Positions 10,517-19,600 of a stretch of 40,164 bases of DNA are shown here, piece after piece. Position numbers and translations under genes: made by a program. Where the stretch lies: contig CALZYS010000008.1 in assembly GCA_945830345.1 (NCBI GenBank), positions 1-40,164 of the forward strand, read 5' to 3'. Source of the stretch: an uncultured Prevotella sp. (GTDB lineage Bacteria; Bacteroidota; Bacteroidia; Bacteroidales; Bacteroidaceae). Positions within the stretch are counted from its first letter, which is position 1. Each line of letters starts with the position of its first letter. Under the pieces are notes generated by a model. The model was not told where the DNA came from. It saw only the letters and a program-made list of their open reading frames with translations, and ran no database searches.

Positions 10517-11311
10517 TTATTTGAATACAAGCACTCCAAATGATGTCAGGAAAGAACAGAAGGTAACCCAGAAACTCACGTTGCTGAAGGTGTTCTCGTT
10601 GATGGTTGACTGTCCTGCACGCATCTTGTTGGGGCGTACATAGATAATGTCGTTCTGCTTGATGTAATACGCAGGTGAATTGAATATATCCTTGCTGCGA
10701 ATATCCACTTCATAAGTGACACGCTTGCCATCCTGCTCACGAATGAGGAAAATCGGGCCGCGGAGACCAGTAATAGTGAGATCGCCAGCCATACTGATAG
10801 CATCGAGAATGGTAGTGCGGTTGCGGGTGATATTGTATTTGCCTGCAGACTTCACTTCACCCAAAACCGAGAAGGTCAGATTGGCAAACTCCACGGTGAC
10901 AATGGGATTGGTAATTTGACCTGACTTGACAAGCAAATCCTTTACCTTGTCGGCAGTCTGCTCGCGAGTGAGTCCAGCAACATGTATCTTGCCAATAACA
11001 GGGAAATCAATATTGCCCTGGGCGTCAATGGTATAATATGACACACGATTATAGGATGATGAAGAATTGGAACCACCCAAATAATACTGTGGACTGACAA
11101 GATTGAACAAGGCGGTAAGCTCAGGATCCTTACATGTCACAACGATGGATATTTGGTCGTCTGGCTCAATACGAATAGTACCTATTGAATCAACAGATAC
11201 TGGATTATTCACTTCAAGATCTTGGAAATAAGTCACTTCTTGCTGTGTAGAACGGCAAGAACTTAAAAGAAGAAGAGCCATCGCTCCGAAATACAAAAAG
11301 ACTTTTTTCAT
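10517..11311 (-). CDS. Wza-like polysaccharide export outer-membrane lipoprotein
   Basis: The 264-residue protein starts with a lipoprotein signal (MKKVFLYFGAMALLLLSSC, lipobox cysteine at 19). It carries a poly-export domain (about 45-135, IEPDDQISIVV) followed by an SLBB-type domain (TFSVLGEVKSAGKY). A short hydrophobic C-terminal segment (SFWVTFCSFLTSFGVLVF) resembles the helix that forms the outer-membrane pore in Wza or an added anchor. It would form the export channel for the polysaccharide handled by the downstream Wzc-like kinase. It is the first gene of a two-gene operon with an unusually long leader of about 155 bases. Confidence 0.88.
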   Translation of the reverse strand: MKKVFLYFGAMALLLLSSCRSTQQEVTYFQDLEVNNPVSVDSIGTIRIEPDDQISIVVTCKDPELTALFNLVSPQYYLGGSNSSSSYNRVSYYTIDAQGNIDFPVIGKIHVAGLTREQTADKVKDLLVKSGQITNPIVTVEFANLTFSVLGEVKSAGKYNITRNRTTILDAISMAGDLTITGLRGPIFLIREQDGKRVTYEVDIRSKDIFNSPAYYIKQNDIIYVRPNKMRAGQSTINENTFSNVSFWVTFCSFLTSFGVLVFK

Positions 11312-11472
11312 TTCTTATTTGATATTTTATAACTATATTACATTATGTGAATATTATAGACGTTGGACGTATTACTCTAAATCATCATAGCAAACGAACT
11401 AACACTCGCTCAAATGATATTTAAACGCCACTACTTTCACCATTTCGTATTTTTACCTTTAAATTTTTGGTG

Positions 11473-11502
11473 CAAAATTAATAATAAATATGCAAAACAC
11501 AA
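11473..11502 (-). promoter_or_regulatory. wza-wzc promoter with long leader
   Basis: On the minus strand TAATTTTG (11473-11480) pairs with TTG (11500-11502) at 19-base spacing. Transcription would begin near 11466, leaving a leader of about 155 bases before ATG 11311. The leader is AT-rich with no clear riboswitch or open frame. A weak 7-bp stem (AATATTG 11535-11541, CAATATT 11553-11559) just upstream may end the preceding operon. Confidence 0.5.
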
Positions 11503-11559
11503 TAAAACTTGATTAAAAAAAACTTAAAATGACGAATATTGGGAATTTAAAGCAATATT

Positions 11560-12498
11560 TTATTCATTTATGGCACCGCAATATGGACATTTGCCAAGTT
11601 TTTTGATGCTTCGACCACATTGTCCGCATATATACCTGCCAAGAAAAAGACGCAGCCTAAGAACTGCAAAACACAGGTAAACAACAAGAAGAAAATAGCC
11701 TATATAATATAGAGTAAAAACGCTGAACACGACATAATCAACGGCACACACAGCGGCAAGACCGAGCAAATAGAGCACGGCACTGCCAAAGGGAAGGCGG
11801 CGCAACACATCCTCGACAACTGCAATGCCGGTGATAATCATTGCCCACACAAGCAAGACAAAAAGTCCGATGACTGGTGTGACGGCAAAGGGATTGAGCG
11901 TGGGATGGAAATAAAAATGCCGCCAACTTTCGGGTGCGAAGTTCTGTATCGTGGCATACACAGTGGCTGAGGTGGCAACAAGGAGTGCAAGCAGCGTGGG
12001 TAGCACCGAACTGATGTCGTGGAAATGCACGATGAATGCATCACGACGATATAGTTTGCGCAGTCCGTAGGTTGCCGACACTACCACCACAAGGGCAAGA
12101 AACAGCAGGAGGTGATTGTTGGAGAAAAGGTCGATAAACTGCGAGATAGGATCGTCGGGAGCCACATTGCTCAAGAGGTCACACTCACGTGTCCATCCTT
12201 GTGACATCTGGTCGCGGGCAAGTTTCACCCACACACTGTCAATGGTGTCGCTTGGTATGGTCTTTATCTCCGCCACCACCAATTGGTCGCCACGATATAC
12301 TATCGTTGAGTCGTAGATGGCTGTGTCGGGGTTCTCAAAGATAATCATTGAGTCGGTCTTAACCACGAAATTATAGTTTTGATTGTAGTGGTGAATGGCT
12401 GTGAACCCCATCTCTTGTTTATAGCAAGAAGTGAGCGACATGGCTGCCATGAAAAGCAATACCACGGGCAAGAGCAGACGCATGGACTTAATTCTCAT
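11560..12498 (-). CDS. Polytopic membrane lipoprotein with C-terminal zinc ribbon
   Basis: This roughly 312-residue protein of unknown function has a lipoprotein-type signal (MRLLLPV...MSLTSC), an extracytoplasmic stretch of about 100 residues that resembles an SH3-like fold (weak inference), about five membrane segments, and a C-terminal zinc ribbon (CGQCGRSIKKLGKCPYCG). The start is uncertain: candidate ATGs lie at 12510, 12501, 12498 and 12483, and the first three overlap or abut the U32 gene end (12488). It is the last gene of the long minus-strand operon. A lipobox together with a cytoplasm-type zinc ribbon on a multi-pass protein is an odd combination. The zinc ribbon echoes those in the upstream signalling proteins. 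Confidence 0.65.
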   Translation of the reverse strand: MRIKSMRLLLPVVLLFMAAMSLTSCYKQEMGFTAIHHYNQNYNFVVKTDSMIIFENPDTAIYDSTIVYRGDQLVVAEIKTIPSDTIDSVWVKLARDQMSQGWTRECDLLSNVAPDDPISQFIDLFSNNHLLLFLALVVVVSATYGLRKLYRRDAFIVHFHDISSVLPTLLALLVATSATVYATIQNFAPESWRHFYFHPTLNPFAVTPVIGLFVLLVWAMIITGIAVVEDVLRRLPFGSAVLYLLGLAAVCAVDYVVFSVFTLYYIGYFLLVVYLCFAVLRLRLFLGRYICGQCGRSIKKLGKCPYCGAINE

Positions 12499-14329
12499 CA
12501 TAGCAAACATTCATCTGACATTTAGCACAATCAAACTGAAGACGGAACCGGCGTCCGTCGGGCAGACAGAGATAATAGGGTTCGCGATAAGCCGACTGTC
12601 TGCCACCACGCTTCACACAATAGCCAAGGGCAAAACGCAGGCAATATCGGCACTGCATGACAATGCCTTCTGAGGGTGCCGATTTCTCGAATGCAGAGTC
12701 GAAGGAACTTAGCCCGTGGGCGAGATAGAACTCTCGCGACTTGGCATTGGCTATATTATATAAATAGGTGTAGCGTGAGGGATAAAAATGGGGTACGTTG
12801 TCCCCTACCCTCACCTTGTTGACTGGTCGCTCATTGTGTTGAATCTTTTCCTCTAGCTGTTCTATTGCCTGACGACGCATCTTTGCCAATATGCTCGACG
12901 GAATAAAACAGTCGAATGACTCAGGTATATCCACACCGGCGCAAACGAATGATGTGCCGCCAAGTTTGGAGAGTTGGCGCACGATATTGTCGTGCTGAGA
13001 TTTCTCTGCCTTTTGCAGTTGGATGTCGCTCTCCTTGGCAATGCCACTGAATCCTTCTGTCTGCGCACTTAGTGTCAGTAGATTGCCATCGGCATATAAC
13101 TTAAAGTTGACTGCTATCTTTCGCTCAGCCGACTGGCGCGAGAGCAGTCGCTCAAACTCCTGGTCGTTGTTGCGGTAAAGGGCTGTTCCCTTGCGCATTC
13201 CAGCAGGCATCTTCAAAGGGAACAACCTGTTGTTTTCCACTTTGTTAACACGAAAGCCTTCAAGTTGTCGTTCGTCATTGATAAAGCATAGTCCATCGCC
13301 ATTGGCAAAGGCAGTAAGACCGGCAACAGTAAACCACTGCCCACGTATCTCCTTCACCTTACCTACGTATTCTCCGAGTGCCTTGGGTGTGTCAGGCGAC
13401 GAGATGTCGGGACGGCGACCAGAGGCAAAATAAGTGGTGAATCCTCGATTGAATGTCTTTGATAGATTGGGGGTGAACAAATGACTGCTACGACCAAGAG
13501 AAGCACGGCAATAGCGGTCGGGATAACGGGCTACAATTGAGTCAAGACGCTGGCTATATGCAGCAGTAACGTTCTTCACATACACCATATCCTTCAGTCT
13601 GCCCTCTATCTTGAACGACGTAGCACCAGCATCGGCAAGAGCCTCAATATTGTCAATCTGCTTCATGTCCTTAAGTGACAAAAGATGACGCGATTTCTCC
13701 ATAATCTTTCCCTCGGAGTCAACCATGTCGAAACTGAGTCGGCAGAACTGCGCACACTCGCCCCTATTGGCAGAACGACCGAAACAATACTGCGAAGCAT
13801 AGCACAAACCACTATAGCTGACGCACAAGGCTCCATGCACAAACACCTCCAACTCCACGTCGGGCACTGCATCATGTATCTCGCGTATCTCGTCGATTGA
13901 CAGTTCACGGGCAAGCACCACCCTCGTGAATCCCAAGCTCTTCAACCACTTCACCTTGTCGGCAGTGCGGTTGTCGGTCTGTGTACTGGCATGACATTCC
14001 ACCGGCAGTCCGGCAAGCATATCGAGCAAAGCCATGTCCTGGACGAGAATGGCATCCACCCCGACGTCGGCAAGCTGATGCAGGAGACGACATGTAGCAT
14101 CAAGTTCGTTGTCATAAATGATAGTGTTGACAGTGACATACACCTTAGCACGGAATCTGTGGGCATAGCGACACAGCTCGGCTATATCGTCGAGCGAATT
14201 GCCGGCAGCTGCACGCGCACCGAATCGCTCGGCACCGATATATACGGCATCAGCGCCATGGTCGATGGCTGCTTTGCCGCACTCCACATCGCGTGCCGGC
14301 GCTAAAAGTTCGAGAGGTTGTATCGTCAT
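12488..14329 (-). CDS. U32-family protein, RlhA/TrhP-type RNA hydroxylation
   Basis: The 613-residue protein belongs to peptidase family U32. Characterised long members (RlhA) hydroxylate 23S rRNA cytidine and shorter ones (TrhP) act on tRNA wobble uridine, using prephenate and an Fe-S cluster, so the old name collagenase is misleading. The signature region has the conserved FVHGALCVSYSGLC and the cysteine set CFGRSANRGECAQFC. A second cysteine-rich tail (CRYCLRFALGYC ... CAKCQMNVC) follows. Size and tail favour the RlhA-like branch, but the exact RNA target is inference. The start ATG at 14329 overlaps the metA stop as ATGA, implying translational coupling; the longer frame from 14416 would lie inside metA. 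Confidence 0.82.
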   Translation of the reverse strand: MTIQPLELLAPARDVECGKAAIDHGADAVYIGAERFGARAAAGNSLDDIAELCRYAHRFRAKVYVTVNTIIYDNELDATCRLLHQLADVGVDAILVQDMALLDMLAGLPVECHASTQTDNRTADKVKWLKSLGFTRVVLARELSIDEIREIHDAVPDVELEVFVHGALCVSYSGLCYASQYCFGRSANRGECAQFCRLSFDMVDSEGKIMEKSRHLLSLKDMKQIDNIEALADAGATSFKIEGRLKDMVYVKNVTAAYSQRLDSIVARYPDRYCRASLGRSSHLFTPNLSKTFNRGFTTYFASGRRPDISSPDTPKALGEYVGKVKEIRGQWFTVAGLTAFANGDGLCFINDERQLEGFRVNKVENNRLFPLKMPAGMRKGTALYRNNDQEFERLLSRQSAERKIAVNFKLYADGNLLTLSAQTEGFSGIAKESDIQLQKAEKSQHDNIVRQLSKLGGTSFVCAGVDIPESFDCFIPSSILAKMRRQAIEQLEEKIQHNERPVNKVRVGDNVPHFYPSRYTYLYNIANAKSREFYLAHGLSSFDSAFEKSAPSEGIVMQCRYCLRFALGYCVKRGGRQSAYREPYYLCLPDGRRFRLQFDCAKCQMNVCYDEN

Positions 14330-15243
14330 TGTATCTGGCTGATGTCGTAAGGAGTCTCCTGATAGATATAGTAGTTTATCCAATTCTGATACAACAGGTT
14401 GGCATGAGCACGCCATGTCACAAGGGGTTCGTTTTCAGGATTATTGTCGCGATAATAGTTGACAGGCAAATCGACATCGTCACGGATATCCTTGTCGCGC
14501 TTGTACTCGTTGTCAAGTGTATTGTATGCGTATTCCATGTGTCCCGTGATATAGAACTCCCTGCCTCCGCGCGCCATCACCATGCTCACTCCGTTCTCGG
14601 GAGAGTCGGCAATGAGAGTCAGTTCGGGATTGTCAAGGATATCCTCCTTGCGCACCTCGGTATGACGGCTATGTGGCATATAGAACACATCATCAAAGCC
14701 GCGGAAGATGGGCAACTGCGGACAAATAGTGTGCTGGCGGAACACACCGAACATCTTCTTTGCGAGAGGATACTTGGGTATGCCATAATGATAATACAAT
14801 CCTGCCTGGGCAGCCCAACATATATATAAGGTGGAGGTGACGTGATTACGCGCCCAGTCGAATATGGTGGTAATCTCGTCCCAATAGTTGACATCCTCAA
14901 AGTCCATTTGCTCAACGGGGGCACCTGTAATTATCATGCCATCGAATTTCTCGTCCTTGATCTTCTCGAAGTCACGATAGAACATTATCATGTGCTCTAT
15001 GGGAGTGTTCTTCGGAGTGTGGCTCTTGAGTTTCATGAAACTTACCTCCATCTGCAGCGGAGTGTTCGACAGCAGGCGGATGAGGTCGGTCTCGGTAGTG
15101 ATTTTCAATGGCATGAGATTCAAAATCACAATCTTCAATGGTCGTATGTCCTGAGTGGTGGCGCGGGTATTGTCCATCACGAAGATGTTCTCGCGCTTGA
15201 GCAGCTCGATGGCTGGCAATTTATCCGGTAATCTAAGTGGCAT
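14326..15243 (-). CDS. metAA: Homoserine O-acetyltransferase (MetA-type)
   Basis: The 305-residue cytoplasmic enzyme acylates homoserine in the first committed step of methionine synthesis. It is a MetA-fold protein with catalytic Cys142 (in YICWAAQ), His235 and Glu237 (in TGHMEYAY) at the canonical positions. Residue 111 is Glu (GAPVEQMDFEDVNYW). In this family Glu111 marks acetyl-CoA use while Gly111 marks succinyl-CoA use, so this is predicted to be an acetyltransferase although MetA proteins are often labelled succinyltransferase. ATG 15243 gives the family length (E. coli 309). It lies 14 bases after the PP2C gene and overlaps the U32 gene by ATGA, so it is embedded in the operon. Confidence 0.9.
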   Translation of the reverse strand: MPLRLPDKLPAIELLKRENIFVMDNTRATTQDIRPLKIVILNLMPLKITTETDLIRLLSNTPLQMEVSFMKLKSHTPKNTPIEHMIMFYRDFEKIKDEKFDGMIITGAPVEQMDFEDVNYWDEITTIFDWARNHVTSTLYICWAAQAGLYYHYGIPKYPLAKKMFGVFRQHTICPQLPIFRGFDDVFYMPHSRHTEVRKEDILDNPELTLIADSPENGVSMVMARGGREFYITGHMEYAYNTLDNEYKRDKDIRDDVDLPVNYYRDNNPENEPLVTWRAHANLLYQNWINYYIYQETPYDISQIQ

Positions 15244-15257
15244 TTCAATATGTTTAA

Positions 15258-16004
15258 TTATACAATCTTCACTACGCACGATGAGCAGTTGTCATATCCT
15301 CCCGCGTCGATGGCTGCATGGCAAAGCTGACTTGCATTGCAGTCGATGTCGAGCAGTCGCTCTATATGGCAATCGTCAACCATGTCGGTCATGCCGTCGG
15401 AGCAGATGAGGAAGACATCATCGACGAGAAGGTCGCCGGTGATTTCCTGCATGTCGATAAATGTTGTGGTGCATCCTGCACCGATACAGTTGGTGATGGC
15501 ATTTGTATGACCTTGTTCACCATAAAGGGCGGCAAAGGAGTGGTCGGTGCTCAGCTGCTGCAACGATCCGTTGCGGAAACGATAGATACGGCTGTCACCA
15601 CAGTTTATCCAATAGACTCGTCCCTCATAGAAAAGCAGTCCGACGAGCGTCGTACCCATATTACGGTAGGCATCATCGTTCTTGCCTTTCGAGTTGATTA
15701 CGTTGTTTATACTGTTGAGCCATTCGACAATGGCTTCGTTGAATTCTTCGTTGGAAAGTTTCTCTGGCATGTCGCTGAGGAAGAAGTGAAGGCTTGACAG
15801 CACTTCCTGACTTGCCACCTCGCCTGCCTCATATCCACCCATACCATCGGCTACGCACACCGCAAGGCGGTCGCATACCGACATGTCAATCTCGGCGGAA
15901 TAGTCTTCATCACGTATATACTTGTTGCGAACGAGAATCATATCCTCGTTATTGGTCCTCACAAGACCCACATTGCTTGACGCTGTAATCTGTAGTTTAT
16001 ACAT
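15258..16004 (-). CDS. PP2C-type Ser/Thr protein phosphatase
   Basis: The 248-residue soluble metal-dependent phosphatase shows all main PP2C motifs: RTNNED (16-21), VADGMGGYEAGEVAS (51-65), CGDSRIYR, CSDGMTD (201-207, metal-binding Asp203) and GGYDN (235-239, Asp238). It would remove phosphate from threonines modified by the membrane kinase encoded at 19990-22917 in the same operon. There is no membrane segment or extra domain; it is the minimal PppA/PrpC size. It lies 20 bases after the FHA gene and 14 bases before metA. Confidence 0.92.
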   Translation of the reverse strand: MYKLQITASSNVGLVRTNNEDMILVRNKYIRDEDYSAEIDMSVCDRLAVCVADGMGGYEAGEVASQEVLSSLHFFLSDMPEKLSNEEFNEAIVEWLNSINNVINSKGKNDDAYRNMGTTLVGLLFYEGRVYWINCGDSRIYRFRNGSLQQLSTDHSFAALYGEQGHTNAITNCIGAGCTTTFIDMQEITGDLLVDDVFLICSDGMTDMVDDCHIERLLDIDCNASQLCHAAIDAGGYDNCSSCVVKIV

Positions 16005-16024
16005 ATCGTTCTGTGTTGGATTTA

Positions 16025-16594
16025 TCAGTTAATAATTACCTGTAGGTTGATGTTGGCAATCGACAGGATGTCATTGTTCTTAAGAGGCATACCGACATCG
16101 GTCTGGAGGCGTTTACGATTGATGAACGTGCCATTTGACGAATGTTTGTCCATAACACACCAACCAGTGTTCTGACTGAAGAACAGTTGGGCGTGAACGC
16201 CTGATACATACATATCCTTCTCGAAGAGTTGGCGATATGGTCCCTGGCGACGACCGATTATAGCACCATTGATACCCTGTATGCTAATGTTGAGCTGGTT
16301 GCTCACAAGGGTGAGTCGCGGCACATTGGGATCAACAAGCGACTGGGATATATCCACACTGGAACGTGAAACCGACGTTACAGGCGAAGCTGATGTCATA
16401 CTCTCAGCCATTGTGGTGCGCTGTCCGGCTGCCTCTATTTCCTGAGCCGACTGCATTATACCGCCACAATAGGTGCAGCGGCGACCAGAACCAACATGGC
16501 CGCAACTCGTGCAGTAAGAGAGTGCTTGTCCACACTGGTCACAATAGTAGGATCTCTCCTCTATCTCTTCCTTGCAAAACGGGCATATTATCAT
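16025..16594 (-). CDS. Double zinc-ribbon / FHA domain protein
   Basis: The 189-residue protein has two N-terminal zinc ribbons (Cys4/7 with Cys18/21, and Cys28/31 with Cys40/43), a Ser/Thr-rich linker (about 55-90) and a C-terminal FHA domain (about 93-189). The FHA residues needed to bind phosphothreonine are present: GRR (114-116), SGVH (131-134) and NGT (154-156). It is the predicted reader of phosphothreonine marks made by the operon kinase. The linker itself could be a kinase substrate. The architecture resembles small FHA adaptors but with zinc ribbons, the module also found in the AAA and leader proteins of this operon. It lies 46 bases after the AAA gene. Confidence 0.9.
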   Translation of the reverse strand: MIICPFCKEEIEERSYYCDQCGQALSYCTSCGHVGSGRRCTYCGGIMQSAQEIEAAGQRTTMAESMTSASPVTSVSRSSVDISQSLVDPNVPRLTLVSNQLNISIQGINGAIIGRRQGPYRQLFEKDMYVSGVHAQLFFSQNTGWCVMDKHSSNGTFINRKRLQTDVGMPLKNNDILSIANINLQVIIN

Positions 16595-16640
16595 ATTTTA
16601 TTGCACTATTAATTATTATACATAACTGTAGCTTGCTCTC

Positions 16641-19600
16641 TTACTTAAAAACTCCACCTCCACTGGGTATGTCCTCGGCAGTGATAATCTTGTAGGTCTC
16701 GGCAGTGATAATCTGCGGAGGCATTGAAGCCACACGCTCTGAGAGGCGTCCGATGGTGGTGTCGAGCAGGTTGCGCATCTCACGGGCATTACCAAACGAC
16801 TCTTTCTTGTTCATGACCATACGGCATACCTCACCCATGAGCTTGAACTCGGCATCCGGCGACAGTTCGTAATCCTGCTTTGCCGCCATCTTCTTGAAGA
16901 TCGACACGAGTTCGTCCTCGTTATAGTCGTCGATATGCAGACGATGGGTGAATCGGCTTGCCAGACCGGGATTGGTGTTGAGGAACATCTCCATGCGGTC
17001 CTTGTAGCCTGCCACGATGACAACAAACTTGCCACGGTCGTCCTCCATCCTCTTCATGAGGGTATCCACAGCTTCCTTGCCATACTGGTCGTCACCATTA
17101 CAGATATTATATGCCTCGTCTATGAAGAGTACACCGCCAAGAGCCTGATCGCAGAGCTTATTGACAAGTTTGGGAGTTTCACCCATATACTTTCCCACCA
17201 ATGTGGCGCGGCTTGCCTCAATCACCTTCTTTGTTGGCAGGATGTCCATGCTCTGAAGCAGTTCGCCCATAAGTCGGGAGACTGAGGTCTTTCCCGTACC
17301 GGGATTACCTGTGAGCACGAAGTTCATCACAATCTGCTGCACATTACCGATGCCGCTTGCCGAACGCTGTTTCATAAACATGCTCTGTACGGCAAGGCGG
17401 CGAATGAGATTCTTAACCGAGCGCATGCCGACAAAGTCGTCCATATCGTTGAGCACCTCGTCAAGAGGACGCACAGCCTGACTCTTGTTGGAAGGCAGGT
17501 CGGCAGCAACGATGGTGTACATGTCGGTATCTGTAAGGGTATGTTTGCCCATTTCTTCCACAAGGCGATGACTCTGGTTTTCGACTGTCTCGTCGAACAT
17601 CTTCCTTGCCTCACGTGCATTGCCGAAATTGCGGTCGCGCCTGAGGTAAATCTGGTCGAACATTCGCTTGACAGCACCCTTGACCTCGTCGTCCATTGAG
17701 AACTTGCGGGCTGTTGCCATATTGAGGAATATCTGAGTGAGTTCCTCTGAGGTGTAATCCTCGAAATTGATGGTCTGTGTGAAGCGACTCTTCATTCCAG
17801 GATTGGAGTCGATGAAGTCGTGCATCTGTCGGGTGTAACCCGCCACGATGCAGATAAACTTGCCACGGTCATCCTCAAGTCGCTTGAGCAACGTGTCGAT
17901 AGCCTCTGCGCCAAACGAGTCATTGTCGCCCGAGGCGAGTGTGTAAGCCTCGTCGATAAACAATACTCCTCCTATGGCTGAATCCACAAGTTGGTTGGTC
18001 TTGATGGCTGTCTGTCCGCTGAATCCCGCCACCAGTTTCGAGCGGTCGGCCTCAACGAGTTGACCTCTCGACAGAATACCGAGTGTCTTAAACACCTTAG
18101 CCATTATCCTCGCCACGGTGGTCTTTCCAGTACCAGGATTACCAGTGAAGATATAGTGCTTGCCCTGGAAGGTGTTGCTCTCTCCGCGTTGTATCTGCAG
18201 ATTGAGGTAGGATGCAAGATTGGTGATTTCCTCCTTCACTCCCTTCAGTCCGACAAGACCTTCGAGCTCCTTCAGGCAGTCGTGGAAATCAACCGTCTTG
18301 GGTTTCTCGTATGGCACGTCTTCGGGCAATATTGTCATGAGCTCCTCATCGCTTGTCTGCTGCAGGTCGTTCTTCTGCAGTCTTTCTGCCTGGCGCTTGC
18401 ATATTGAGTCAAACAGTTGGCGCATCGTACGTCCATTGGCGAAGTCCTTGTCGCGGTGTTCGTACTTCTCGTGTATAACAGTCTTTATGATATCCTCCGC
18501 CTGAGGCGAAATGATGTATTTCTTCTCGTTGGCAAAGCATAGGAGTATCTCGTAAAGTTCCTCGGGAGAGTAGTCGTCGATATTGAGGAAATAATTGAAA
18601 CGACTCTTGAATCCCGGATTGATACGGAAGAGATTGTCCATCTCCATACGATAGCCTGCCGTGATGACCACAAAATTGCCACGGTCGTCCTCCATGCGCT
18701 TCATGAGTGTCTCAAGAGCCTCGGCCCCGCTCTGGTCGCGCTCTCCCGACTGGTTGAGGGGCGCCAATGTATAAGCCTCATCCACAAAGAGGATTCCGCC
18801 TTTGGCCTTATCGCACAGACGATTGACGAGCTTGGGTGTCTCTCCTTGATATTGACTCACCATCTTAGAACGGTCAACCTCAACGACATGACCGCTTTCG
18901 AGATAACCGATAGCAGAGAGAATCTCTCCGAGCTTACGGGCAATAGTAGTCTTGCCGGTACCAGGATTACCCGTAAGCACCACATGCATCGACATCTTCT
19001 CGCCACCACCAAGTCCACGATCCTGACGCTCCAGTCCGTTCTTTACCGAGAACGCAATTTCCCTTACAGCTTTCTTCACCTCGTTCATTCCGATGAAGCT
19101 GTCCATATCCTTGAGGATATCTTCTAGAGGACGGTCTTCGGGTACATATTCCTTTATGTCGGCCTCTTCAACCACGGTAGCCTCAAGTCCGCGACTGATG
19201 AACGACGTAAAGATATTCTCAGCCTGCGTAATGGCTTCATGGGCAAAGCCGAAAGTCTCGTCCTTAGTCTTCACCCTATACCTGAAGTATGCCTTAAGTT
19301 TCTTCTCAGCCTCATGGGTATAGCTTGATATTCCATACTTTGACTTGAGCTGTTGACGACATATCTCATATAGTTCCACAAAGCCTGGAGTAGGCAAATA
19401 GAACTTATATTTGAAACGATTGGAAATCGCCGGGTTATTAGTGAGAAAGTCATCCAGACCTCTTGTCAGACCAGAGATAATCACTATAGGGTCGTCTTCC
19501 CAATGATCCATCTCGACAAAGAGCTTGTCGAGGGGATTCACCTGATTGGAATACCTGTCGGGCAGCAGTTTCTGTACGTTATCAAAAAACAGCACTCCAC

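Noticed and set aside
11381..12507. Shared 14-mer TCATCATAGCAAAC at about 11382 and 12494
   Set aside because: One copy lies at the U32/lipoprotein gene junction and no longer similarity surrounds them; probably coincidence.
12488..14329. Secreted collagenase (old U32 label)
   Set aside because: There is no signal peptide, and characterised members of this shape are RNA-modifying enzymes with Fe-S cysteines.
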